A stretch of DNA of 64,000 bases from NCBI GenBank assembly GCA_026225215.1, contig JAMFSI010000100.1, forward strand, positions 33,750 to 97,749, given 5' to 3'. Below the pieces are notes generated by a model. It worked only from the letters and a program-made list of their open reading frames with translations. It was not told the origin of the DNA and did no database searches. Below, one piece after another: positions 19,304 through 27,128 of the stretch. Source of the stretch: Sphingomonas palustris (lineage in GTDB: Bacteria > Pseudomonadota > Alphaproteobacteria > Sphingomonadales > Sphingomonadaceae). The position numbers and the translations under genes are program-made. Every line of letters starts with the position of its first letter. The first letter of the stretch is position 1.

Positions 19304-20422
19304 CTAGCCGGCTACGAACTCCGGTCGGTTGAGCCGGAACAGGCGCGCGGCATTGCCGCCGATGATGTCGGCCTTTTCGGGTTCGCTGATGTCGATGTCC
19401 CTGAACAGGTCTTTGATGACATTCTTGCTGTTGGGAAAGGTGCCTTCGTGATGCGGATAGTCGGCACCCCAGATCAGCGCCTGGGTACCGGTGACCGAAC
19501 GGGACATGATACAGGCGCGATCGGTCTGGAATGAGCAAGCCACCTGGCGCGCGATGATTTCGCGCGGCATCAGTGACAGCTTCGGCCGCACGAAGGTGTC
19601 GTGCGCCACGTAAATCTCATCCATCCGCTCGGCGAGAGCGGCAAGCCAGCTGGCGCCGCTCTCGATGAAACATATCTTCGCGCCAGGGAAGCGGTCCAGC
19701 ACGCCGCCGGAGACCAGGGCGCCGATCGTCACCATCCCGTCGCAGGCCTGGATCATATAGTTCATGACCGCGCCGCCCGGGCCACGGAAGCTCTGCAGGT
19801 TGAGCCGGCCAGTGCCGCCATGCATGGCGAAGACGATGCCGAGACGCTGGCCGGCCTCGAATACCGGATCCCACACGTCGCTGGTGTAACGCGGCAGGCC
19901 ATTGCCCTCGTCGATCAGGCTCGGCAGCATCGCCGCGGTAAAACCGAGCTTGGCCAGCCGCACCATCTCGGCGACGGTATTGGCGAAATCGCGGACCGGC
20001 AGGATACCGCAGCGCACGAAAGTATCGGTGTGGTCCTTGAGGAGACTGTGGCACCAGTCGTTATACAGCTGGGCGGTCGCGAGTTCGGCCTCGGCGTTCT
20101 CGATCATATAGGCGGGCAGGCCCAGGCTGGGGAACACGATCTCGGCATCCACCCCATCCAGCGCCATGTCCTTCAGGCGATATTCCACTTCGCGGTTGCC
20201 GCGGCGATCGGCTCGGCCAAAGGGTTCGCCATCCGGGCCGAGACGGGGCCGAGTGGGTGCGATGGCCGTGCGGTTCAACACCTTGTCACCCGCCAGCGAA
20301 TAGATGAATTCGTCCCGCTTCTCGCTGTGTAGGCCAAAGCGCTGCAAGGATGGCGGCAAGCCGGCGCTGAACAGATCGGTGGGCTCGACCAGGTGGCCAT
20401 CGGCGCTGAACACGAAACTCAT
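19304..20422 (-). CDS. ACMSD-like amidohydrolase (Amidohydro_2), copy 1
   Basis: 372 residues from ATG at 20422. The first metal-site region is SADGHLVEP (the family's D-x-H variant). Later motifs are MHGGTG, CFIESGASWL and the final acid in WGADYPHHEGTFP. These belong to the metal-dependent amidohydrolase/decarboxylase family related to aminocarboxymuconate-semialdehyde decarboxylase and to hydrolases of cyclic diketones. A close paralogue lies at 62768-63883. The neighbours (DUF35 and thiolase upstream, hydroxyacid dehydrogenase downstream) suggest one operon for a CoA-linked ring-degradation route. Confidence 0.82.
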   Translation of the reverse strand: MSFVFSADGHLVEPTDLFSAGLPPSLQRFGLHSEKRDEFIYSLAGDKVLNRTAIAPTRPRLGPDGEPFGRADRRGNREVEYRLKDMALDGVDAEIVFPSLGLPAYMIENAEAELATAQLYNDWCHSLLKDHTDTFVRCGILPVRDFANTVAEMVRLAKLGFTAAMLPSLIDEGNGLPRYTSDVWDPVFEAGQRLGIVFAMHGGTGRLNLQSFRGPGGAVMNYMIQACDGMVTIGALVSGGVLDRFPGAKICFIESGASWLAALAERMDEIYVAHDTFVRPKLSLMPREIIARQVACSFQTDRACIMSRSVTGTQALIWGADYPHHEGTFPNSKNVIKDLFRDIDISEPEKADIIGGNAARLFRLNRPEFVAG

Positions 20423-20472
20423 CACTTTTCTCCATCGGTCTTGAGCGGTTAGGCAATCGCGTGCCCGGTAGT

Positions 20473-20913
20473 TCAAACGGGGGGTGGGTTCTGCAAACGG
20501 AACACCGGCACGGTGGCGTTAGCGGCGGGCAGCCAATCCATCTCGACGAGCGCGTCGATTTTCACCTCTTCGGGCGCTGCATCGATCAGCGCGGACACCA
20601 GCCGCACCCCCGGCGCGCCTTCGAAGGTCACCAACGCGGGTATCCGCACTTGCGGGGGAGCATCCTTGTCGGGGCCGGCGACGGGCAGGATCGTAAAGGA
20701 GTAGATGCGCCCTTGCCCCGGCGCGACCCATTCCACTTCCTGCGAGCGGCATTCCGGGCAGAAGGGCCCCGCCGGCCAGCGGAAGGTGTTGCAGGCGCCG
20801 CAGCGCGGCAGGACCAGCCGATGCTCGGCAGCGGTATGCCAATAAGGCTCGCTCCACACGTCCATCGGCACTTCGAACGCGGACAGGTCCGGGGTTATGC
20901 TGCGCGTGCTCAT
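20473..20913 (-). CDS. DUF35 OB-fold / zinc-ribbon acyl-CoA-associated protein
   Basis: 146 residues. The N-terminal rubredoxin-like zinc ribbon has CGAC at about residues 38-41 and CPEC at 52-55. A DUF35 OB fold follows (GQGRIYSFTIL; VRIPALVTFEG). In actinobacterial steroid degradation the same kind of protein (ChsH2) pairs with a thiolase-like aldolase (Ltp2) to cleave side chains, and DUF35 proteins commonly partner thiolases and hydratases. Here it overlaps the stop of the thiolase-like gene by 4 bases, which supports a two-protein complex. Catalysis would reside in the partner. Confidence 0.88.
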   Translation of the reverse strand: MSTRSITPDLSAFEVPMDVWSEPYWHTAAEHRLVLPRCGACNTFRWPAGPFCPECRSQEVEWVAPGQGRIYSFTILPVAGPDKDAPPQVRIPALVTFEGAPGVRLVSALIDAAPEEVKIDALVEMDWLPAANATVPVFRLQNPPPV

Positions 20914-22070
20914 CGTTCATTACTCAGAATGGCGCCCGACATCAGAACCGGCGCCGGGCCTCCGGTGACGAGCGCCCGTTTTGCGCCCTTGATCTGGTTG
21001 GTCGCGGTGCCGCGCATTTGCTCGACCGCTTCGCGAACATGCGTCATGCCGACGATATAGCCCTCGGAAAGATGGCCACCGTGCGGATTGATCGGCAGCG
21101 AACCATCGAGCCGGATCGCGCCGCTTTCCACGAAAGGGCCGCCCTCGCCCGCGCCGCAGAAGCCGTAATCTTCCAACTGCATCAGCACCATCGGCGAGAA
21201 GTGATCGTAGATCATCGCGACATCGATGTCCTGTGGGCCCACGCCCGTCAGTTCGTAGAGGCGCTTGGCGACGGCGCCCGCCCCCGCGGTGGTAAAGGTG
21301 TCTTCCGACTGGTTAAGCCAGAAGAAGGCCCGGCCCCAATCGCGCACGCCGACATGCGCGGCCCCGGTGATATGGACCGGCGGATGCGGCATGTCGGCAG
21401 CGCGCTCGTCACTGGAAACGACAAAGGCCAGCGCGCCATCGGTTTCCAGGCAGAAATCGAGCCGGCACAGCGGATCGGCCAGCATCGGTGAGGCCATATA
21501 GTCATCGAGCGTGATCGGCTTGCGGCGGATCGCCCCTTCGCGGGTGGATGCAGCAATACGCGAGGCCATGACGATTTCGCCGAAAGCTTCGCGCCGCGTG
21601 CCGTAGCGATGCATGTGCCGGCGCACCATCAGCGCCATCGCCTGCCCCGGGCCGCCGAGACCGGCGATAGCGTGGAAGACCCCATCGGGCGTCAATCCCA
21701 GCATGCCCAATGCCTGCCCGTAGCGCTTGCCGACATTCTGCGAGGCGCCGATGCAGACGATGTTTTTCGCCCGCCCGCTATCGACCCCCATTGCCGCGAG
21801 ATCGAGCATGCCCGCCATGCCGCTGCCATAACCGGAAACGCAATGCGAAAAGGTCAGATTATCGAGACCGATCTGCTGCATGATCATGCTCGGATCGAAG
21901 CCGCCTGCGAAAAATGCCAGCCCATCGATATCCGATAGCTTCAGACCAGCATCGGCAACCGCCGCCAGCACCGCATGGTCGATCAGCTCGAACACTGTCT
22001 GCGGCGCGGAGGTGCCGCGGAAGTAATATGGCGTGGCGCCAACGCCAACGATCGAGGCCTGGTTCTTCAT
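20910..22070 (-). CDS. thiolase-like protein (SCP2-thiolase / Ltp2-type)
   Basis: 386 residues with the two-halves thiolase fold: MKNQASIVGVGATPYYFRGT at the start, the active-site region TFSHCVSGYGSG near residue 75-90, and the C-terminal GGHLSEGYIVGMTHVREAV with the GGH motif. The lack of the second cysteine motif (CxG near the end) is typical of lipid-transfer-protein thiolases and aldolases, which perform retro-Claisen or retro-aldol cleavage of acyl-CoA. It is paired with the DUF35 protein by a 4-base overlap. This step could shorten a side chain or open a ring in the catabolic pathway of this region. Confidence 0.85.
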   Translation of the reverse strand: MKNQASIVGVGATPYYFRGTSAPQTVFELIDHAVLAAVADAGLKLSDIDGLAFFAGGFDPSMIMQQIGLDNLTFSHCVSGYGSGMAGMLDLAAMGVDSGRAKNIVCIGASQNVGKRYGQALGMLGLTPDGVFHAIAGLGGPGQAMALMVRRHMHRYGTRREAFGEIVMASRIAASTREGAIRRKPITLDDYMASPMLADPLCRLDFCLETDGALAFVVSSDERAADMPHPPVHITGAAHVGVRDWGRAFFWLNQSEDTFTTAGAGAVAKRLYELTGVGPQDIDVAMIYDHFSPMVLMQLEDYGFCGAGEGGPFVESGAIRLDGSLPINPHGGHLSEGYIVGMTHVREAVEQMRGTATNQIKGAKRALVTGGPAPVLMSGAILSNER

Positions 22071-22148
22071 AGCGGTAGCCCGGACTTGAAGGGTCGAGAT
22101 GTCACAGATTTTTCCTTCATGCGATTTTGTGGTGATTTGTCTGGAGGG

Positions 22149-23438
22149 TTAGCCGCCGGCATGGCCAAAAGCTGGCGCGCCATCGGCAATATCCGCAGCT
22201 CTTCGGCGTACCGAAAGCACCAGCACCGCCGCGAGCATCGAGAGAAAAATGAAGGTCACGAACATCAGCCGATAATTACCGGTGCGGTCGAACACCTCGC
22301 CGCTGAAGCGATAGGCGCAGGCACCCAGCACCGATATCATGAAGGTGATATAGCCGGTGGCGCTGCCGAAGGAGCGCGGCCCGAACTGATCGACGAGCAA
22401 GGTGAGATAAAGTGGCATCGCCACACCCGTGGCGATGCCAAGCAGCGTGCAGGAAACCAGCAGGGTGGGATAGGTTTGCGCGAACAGGAAAGACATGCTG
22501 GCAACCGCCATCAGGCTGTAAGCGCCTGCCAGCAGATAGGCCCGATCGAACCGGTCGCCAATGAAGGCAATACCGATTTTGGCGACGATCGCGGTCATTC
22601 CCATCACCGAGATCAAACTCGCCGCAACGGTGTTGGAAAGGCCAAAGCCCCGGCCCAGCGGAACCGTCGATACCAGGATACCCATGAATACGCCCATGCC
22701 AATGCCGGTGCTAAAGGCGATCGCCCAGAAGCGTGGATTGGCCAGAAGCTGGCGAGAGGTAAGATGCGTCTGCGGTGTAGCAATCTCGCCGGCAGGCAAC
22801 TCCACCGCCGTAGCGCGCCCCGCGATTTCCCGGTCGTCAGCGCCCGGCATGCTGCGCACAAAAGGCAGCAGCGCGAAAATCAGCACCACGACCCCGACGC
22901 CCATTGCGACCAGGGTTTCGCGCCAGCCAAGCCGGTCGATCAACCAAGCGTGCGGCGGCACCATCAGGATCGTTCCCAGCGAATTGCCCATCATCAAGAT
23001 CGCCATGGCCCGCCCGCGATGGACGGTGAACCATCGCGCGACGAGCGCCGGCGCGGTCAAGGTACCGATGCCCGACATCGCGAAACCCACCGGCAGGGCG
23101 AGGACGGCCGCGCTCACCCAGAGATTGTGGGACAGGCCCAGGATAATGAGGCTGGCGCCCAGGATCAGCGCGCTGATCCCCATGATAGCTCTCACCGGGA
23201 AACGATCGAGCAACGGCCCGACGATCAGCGCGGACACCGCAGAACCGGCATTCATCAAGATCATGCCGGTATTGGCGCTCGCGCGCGACAGGCCATAGTC
23301 GTGCGACAGCGGCAGGACGTAAAGCGGATAGGCATTGCTGGTGGTGCCGACGACCAGCATCAAGGTGATCATGCACAAGGGCACCATGATCCAGCCGTAA
23401 TAGATACGATCAGGCGCTCCGATCTTGATCCTGGCCAT
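22149..23438 (-). CDS. MFS transporter (monocarboxylate/oxalate-formate antiporter type)
   Basis: 429 residues from ATG at 23438, with AGGAGG seven bases upstream. Twelve hydrophobic segments are readable. The loop between helices 2 and 3 reads GPLLDRFPVRAIM (the G-x-x-x-D-R motif), and the start RIYYGWIMVPLCMITLMLVV is typical of the oxalate/formate antiporter and monocarboxylate group. A longer central loop lies near residue 200-225. It is likely an inner-membrane importer of an organic acid used by the flanking enzymes. It is transcribed with the thiolase operon (78-base gap). Confidence 0.85.
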   Translation of the reverse strand: MARIKIGAPDRIYYGWIMVPLCMITLMLVVGTTSNAYPLYVLPLSHDYGLSRASANTGMILMNAGSAVSALIVGPLLDRFPVRAIMGISALILGASLIILGLSHNLWVSAAVLALPVGFAMSGIGTLTAPALVARWFTVHRGRAMAILMMGNSLGTILMVPPHAWLIDRLGWRETLVAMGVGVVVLIFALLPFVRSMPGADDREIAGRATAVELPAGEIATPQTHLTSRQLLANPRFWAIAFSTGIGMGVFMGILVSTVPLGRGFGLSNTVAASLISVMGMTAIVAKIGIAFIGDRFDRAYLLAGAYSLMAVASMSFLFAQTYPTLLVSCTLLGIATGVAMPLYLTLLVDQFGPRSFGSATGYITFMISVLGACAYRFSGEVFDRTGNYRLMFVTFIFLSMLAAVLVLSVRRRAADIADGAPAFGHAGG

Positions 23439-23525
23439 CCATTTTCCTCCTGCTCCCGTCATTCTTGCTTTGAGGCTTGGCCCGCATTGACGTGCAAGTT
23501 AGCTCGTTTGTTGTCGCATCGTTTA

Positions 23526-23560
23526 GCGCAAAAACCGGTGCCCACTTTTTTGCACGATCT
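23526..23560. repeat. short dispersed palindromic repeat (half of a common alphaproteobacterial element)
   Basis: The string AAAAACCGGTGCCCACTTTT followed by TTGCACGATC resembles a short intergenic repeat I know from many alphaproteobacterial genomes. It sits between the MFS and SDR genes. The identification is from memory of the motif, not a search. Confidence 0.4.
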
Positions 23561-23570
23561 AATCCCGCGC

Positions 23571-24416
23571 TCAGCCCGGCAAAGGGCTCAACACCGCATC
23601 GGTCATATATTCCTCCAGGCGAACGACGCTCAGTCGCCGCTCGGCCGCGGATGCGCGAGAAAAGGGAGCTTCCTCGTCAGTCGCGCCCCAATTTGTCACC
23701 GGCCCGAATGGCAGCCGCTCCAGCCCTTGCGCGGCGACGGCATCGGGCGACGCCAGATTGGTATCGGTGACAACCAGGCCGATGTCTTCGCGGCGATGCC
23801 GGAACCCCGGCGTATCGGTCTTGCCCAGAACGATGGTCAGCACATCGACGCCATAAGGCCGCAGTTCCGACCACAGCGACTCTGCGAAGTTGAGCTGGAA
23901 GCCTTTGGCGGCGCTATAGACCGCCAGAAACCGGCTGCCACCATAGCAGGCCCCCGAGTTCACGATGAGGATGCCGCCGCGGCCACGGGCCTTCATTTTT
24001 TTGCCGAAATAGTGCGTGCAATAGATCAGCGTATCGACATTGATCCGGCTCAAACCGAGCCAGTCTTCGGCATCCCGTTCGAAAAAACGATCAGCGCCGA
24101 ACCGGCCCGCCCCGGCATTGTTAATGTAAAGGCCGACTTCGCGATCCCCTGCCGCCGCGATAATCCGCTCCGCCGCATCCGGCTTCGACAAGTCTATGGT
24201 GGCGGTGATGACCTCGACCCCGCTTGCCTTACGGATTTCGGCAGCGGTTTCTTCCAGCGGGCCACCGTTCGCGATCAGGATGCAGGCAATGCCCTGAGCG
24301 GCGACTTGCCGCGCGAAAGATTGCCCCGTACCCTCGGATGCTCCCGCGATTATGGCCCATGGACCGTATTTTTGCCGGAATTCCACACTTCTCTCCAAGC
24401 CGGACATGGAAGCCAT
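23571..24416 (-). CDS. SDR-family oxidoreductase
   Basis: About 281 residues. The start is uncertain: ATG at 24416 or 24407, with the frame open further to 24509 but without a good RBS. Cofactor motif GASEGTGQ, NNAG, the catalytic Ser in NSGACYGG and YSAAK (YxxxK) are all present. A late extension with GFRHRREDIGL follows. The dehydrogenase belongs to the branch annotated as ketoreductase or 17-beta-hydroxysteroid-dehydrogenase-like. It is co-directional with the MFS gene downstream and divergent from the cupin/TauD pair. Confidence 0.82.
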   Translation of the reverse strand: MASMSGLERSVEFRQKYGPWAIIAGASEGTGQSFARQVAAQGIACILIANGGPLEETAAEIRKASGVEVITATIDLSKPDAAERIIAAAGDREVGLYINNAGAGRFGADRFFERDAEDWLGLSRINVDTLIYCTHYFGKKMKARGRGGILIVNSGACYGGSRFLAVYSAAKGFQLNFAESLWSELRPYGVDVLTIVLGKTDTPGFRHRREDIGLVVTDTNLASPDAVAAQGLERLPFGPVTNWGATDEEAPFSRASAAERRLSVVRLEEYMTDAVLSPLPG

Positions 24417-24627
24417 TACGCAGCCTGCAAGATGCCGCGATACTTCGCCAATGCCCGAATTCTCTACCCAATCGCCCGTCGCCGAGCGCTTTTGATTTCG
24501 CTTCAGCATAGCGGATTTTAGCTGCGGAGGCGGTTTGGACTACCGGCTAAATTCGTATGACCCCCATCAGCAAAAGCGATGGATCAAGGCTCGCCCTTGC
24601 GGCTTGACGCAACCATATCAATCATCG

Positions 24628-24664
24628 CATATTATAGCGATAAATTTCTCGAAATGCCGATAAT
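24628..24664. promoter_or_regulatory. shared promoter-region motif, copy A
   Basis: The motif can be written CATATTATA-n-C-n-ATAA-n-TTTCTC-n-AAAT-n-CCGATAA-n-T. It matches copy B at 61407-61443 at about 31 of 37 positions and is extended by TTATTTTATAA shared with copy C near 59539. It lies between divergent genes, about 94 bases before the cupin start, with a GGGAG RBS further down. It is probably an operator; the regulator is unknown. Confidence 0.5.
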
Positions 24665-24757
24665 TATTTTATAAAAGTTTGGGAGAGCTGGCGCGAGAAA
24701 ATGCTCCCTACACTGCCCGAGCCTGGCGAAAGCGCGAATACAATTGGGAGAAATAGG

Positions 24758-25198
24758 ATGGATGCACCTCGCCGCGTTATTACTGGTCTGGATTCGCAGC
24801 AGCGCTCATCGGTCCTGTTCGACGAGCCGGCCAGCATGGTCATCTGGTCGACCGAGCAGACGCCGGCCGATAATACCAGCACTGCGGACACCGGCGGCGG
24901 CGCTTTCCATTTTCCCACAAGCGGGACCCTATTCGTCTTTTCGGACTTCCCGCCGGGCCAAGGCAGCCCGATGCATGCCACCGACACGATCGATTACCTC
25001 GTTGTCGTAGCCGGGGAGATTACCTTCATCACCGAGACCGGCGAGACCCTCCTGCGCGCCGGCGATGTGCTGGTCGATCGGGGCAGCATGCATGCCTGGC
25101 GCAATGACGGCGATCAGACCTGCCGGATCATCAATGTGCTGTCTCCGGCGCACCCCGCCGGCAAGGGCGCGACCGTTGCGGGCAAGGTGGATATCTGA
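24758..25198 (+). CDS. cupin-domain protein
   Basis: 146 residues from ATG at 24758 (GGGAG about nine bases upstream). A single cupin barrel spans about residues 70-135: motif 1 PGQGSPMHATDTIDYLVVVAGE (His and acidic ligands, here with the second His replaced by Asp/Thr) and motif 2 GDVLVDRGSMHAWRNDGD with the final His. Such proteins are small metal-binding sensors, isomerases or dioxygenases. The next gene is a TauD-like dioxygenase starting 42 bases later, so the two probably act on the same substrate class. Function is unassigned. Confidence 0.8.
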   Translation: MDAPRRVITGLDSQQRSSVLFDEPASMVIWSTEQTPADNTSTADTGGGAFHFPTSGTLFVFSDFPPGQGSPMHATDTIDYLVVVAGEITFITETGETLLRAGDVLVDRGSMHAWRNDGDQTCRIINVLSPAHPAGKGATVAGKVDI

Positions 25199-25239
25199 TC
25201 GGGCGGCCCCAAGGAGAGGTGACCCCAAGGAGAAGTGAC

Positions 25240-26058
25240 GTGCTGATACGGCCCTTACATCCGAACTTCGGTGCCGAAGTGCTCGATCTGCAGCTCGAAG
25301 CGGCTACCCCGCAGGATATCGACACGCTGCGCGCCGCGCTTGATGAGCACCAGCTACTGCTGTTCCGAAACGGCGAATCGCTCGCGCCCGAACAGCAGGT
25401 AGAGATTTGCGGCTGGTTCGGACCGCCGGTCGACAATGGCGATGGTCGCTTGTGGTCGATGCTGCGCAACGAAGAGGCCGCCGGCAGGATCAAGCTGCCG
25501 TTTCACGCCGATTTCACTTACACCGATTCCCCGATCAAAATAATCAGTCTTCACGCCAGCGAACTGCCGCCGGGGGGCACCTCGACTTCCTTCGTCAGCG
25601 GGATTCACGGCTGGGCCAGCTTGCCACTCGAACTGCAAACCCGGCTGGCGCCGATGACGCTTCGGCACCGGCATGTTTCCGCCATCACCACCGGCTTGCC
25701 TGAGTTCATTGCGGACCATCCGCTCAGGAAAGAGCATCCGCGCAGTGGCCGCCCGATCCTATTCGCAACCGAATATCATGCGCACCGCATTCTGGAACTC
25801 GACCTGGAGGAAAGTGACGCGATCCTCAGCCGGTTGTTCGAACACCTCTATGCCGAGCAGCACATCTATACCCACCGCTGGCAACTGCACGACCTGATGA
25901 TCTGGGACAATCTCGCTGTCCAGCACGCCCGTCGCGAGGCAGCCGAGCTTTCCGCCGGCAAGCGGGCGGTGCAACGCGTCGTCGTCAATGAGATGACATA
26001 TCCGGAGCTGGTCGCGCGTGCCCGTCAGCAGCAAGAGCAGCGGCGGCAACCTGCTTAG
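25240..26058 (+). CDS. TauD/TfdA-family Fe(II)/2-oxoglutarate dioxygenase
   Basis: 272 residues. I chose GTG at 25240, preceded by AAGGAGAAGTGAC, because it gives the family start VLIRPLHPNFGAEVLDL; an in-frame GTG at 25219 also has GGAG. Iron ligands are visible: His-x-Asp in LPFHADFTY, and the distal His in NLAVQHARREA near residue 233. The 2-oxoglutarate-binding Arg is probably in GKRAVQRVVVN. It hydroxylates an activated C-H bond, often releasing sulfite, aldehyde or a phenol. It forms a pair with the cupin gene. Confidence 0.88.
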   Translation: MLIRPLHPNFGAEVLDLQLEAATPQDIDTLRAALDEHQLLLFRNGESLAPEQQVEICGWFGPPVDNGDGRLWSMLRNEEAAGRIKLPFHADFTYTDSPIKIISLHASELPPGGTSTSFVSGIHGWASLPLELQTRLAPMTLRHRHVSAITTGLPEFIADHPLRKEHPRSGRPILFATEYHAHRILELDLEESDAILSRLFEHLYAEQHIYTHRWQLHDLMIWDNLAVQHARREAAELSAGKRAVQRVVVNEMTYPELVARARQQQEQRRQPA

Positions 26059-26092
26059 AGCCTGGCTGCTTAGAGCCTGACCCGAAATCCGC
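26051..26092. repeat. tandem 15-base repeat and solo end of the palindromic element
   Basis: CTGCTTAGAGCCTGG at 26051-26065 is repeated as CTGCTTAGAGCCTGA at 26066-26080, overlapping the TauD stop codon. It is followed by CCCGAAATCCGCG. The string TTAGAGCCTGACCCGAAA matches the terminal sequence of the large palindromic element found at 11.8 and 29.1 kb, but no second arm is present. Confidence 0.5.
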
Positions 26093-26116
26093 GACGATCA
26101 ATTTCAATTCAAATTT

Positions 26117-26800
26117 TCATCGCGCAGCGAACCCAACGTTCGCACTCTCACTTTTCGAAAGTCCATTTTCAAATACGTCCACGCTCGACCTGATATAATT
26201 GTCGATGAAGTCTCTATCCAGCACGACCCCCCAACTCACGATCGCGCCCAGGCCCCCGACCGTAAGGTTCAGGAAAGCCATCGCCGCCGCCTCAAGCGAC
26301 TGGAATGTCCCAAGTACCGGCCCGATCCGCCGCGCGAACAGATCGGCGAGATAGGCTAGCGTCGGTTTTATGCCGTGCTGCACATTGTGAGCGCCCAGTT
26401 CCGGCGCTTTCAGCGACAGCATGTTGGTCATCTGCAAAAGCTGCAATCCCCTGGGGCTCATCAAATTGTCGAGCAGCTTGAAAGCGATACAGACCAGCGT
26501 CTCATGGAAGTCGGCCACTTCACAGGCTTGCAACTCCTGCGCTGGAACGATCCACTTTGCTATCGTGTGGCGGAGTGCCGCCTGAAACACGGCATCCTTG
26601 TCGCCGTATTTCGCATAGACCGTGCGCTTGGTGACTCCGACCGCATCCGTGATGATGTTGATGGTGGTCCCTTCGTAGCCATGTTCGGCGAACAGATCGA
26701 ACGCCTGGTCGAGGAATGCTTCACTTGTCGGGGAGGGTCGCCTGGCGCGACGCTTGCTGCTTGCGCCGGTAGAGGGGTCAGCAACAGGCAATCCCCGCAT
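26117..26800 (-). CDS. TetR/AcrR-family transcriptional regulator
   Basis: 227 residues. A basic N-terminal tail (SSKRRARRPSP) precedes the helix-turn-helix, which shows HGYEGTTINIITDAVGVTKR and then TVYAKYGDKDAVF, the standard recognition helix. The C-terminal domain is of the AefR-like type and senses an unknown ligand. It converges on the TauD gene and is divergent from a second TauD/flavin-monooxygenase pair at 27129. A palindrome in that 328-base gap would suit its operator. Confidence 0.85.
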   Translation of the reverse strand: MRGLPVADPSTGASSKRRARRPSPTSEAFLDQAFDLFAEHGYEGTTINIITDAVGVTKRTVYAKYGDKDAVFQAALRHTIAKWIVPAQELQACEVADFHETLVCIAFKLLDNLMSPRGLQLLQMTNMLSLKAPELGAHNVQHGIKPTLAYLADLFARRIGPVLGTFQSLEAAAMAFLNLTVGGLGAIVSWGVVLDRDFIDNYIRSSVDVFENGLSKSESANVGFAAR

Positions 26801-27128
26801 TTCTAATCTTTCCGGTCTGCCGCATTTTCTGTGGGGTTACAGGCGCTGGCCAATTCTACGCCCAGGCAATGTTGCGAAAAAACGCAAGCGTGGCAAGCTG
26901 CGATGAAACCCCGCCATAGCCTTAAACACCTGATGGGTGTTATACCCTCTTGCCAACCCTGCCAATGGTACTACCACATGCTGCATGAGGTCGAATCACC
27001 GACTTGGCCCGCGCGCTCTATTTGTCCTGGCAAGCCGAGAAGCGGGCCCTTCCAGGGATTCGATGCTGATAAGACAGCCGCACGTCTGCCCCATCAGACG
27101 CAATGCGTAATGTCCGGGAGCAGTTGCG
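26801..27128. other. intergenic region with palindromes, upstream of second TauD gene
   Basis: No gene was seen. It contains the hairpin AACACC-TGATG-GGTGTT around 26925-26941, the 11-base palindrome TGGTACTACCA at 26966-26976, and GGGAG as the RBS before ATG 27129. It probably carries divergent promoters. Confidence 0.45.
26966..26976. promoter_or_regulatory. candidate TetR operator (TGGTACTACCA)
   Basis: A perfect 5+5 palindrome around one central base in the gap between a TetR gene and the divergent TauD/flavin-monooxygenase pair. It is assigned by position and symmetry only. Confidence 0.3.

Noticed and set aside
21975..24521. Very long plus-strand open frame (848 codons) opposite the MFS and SDR genes
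   Set aside because: It is antisense to two genes with clear family motifs and its translation is rich in His, Arg, Gln and Asp without any domain, as expected from GC-rich shadow frames.
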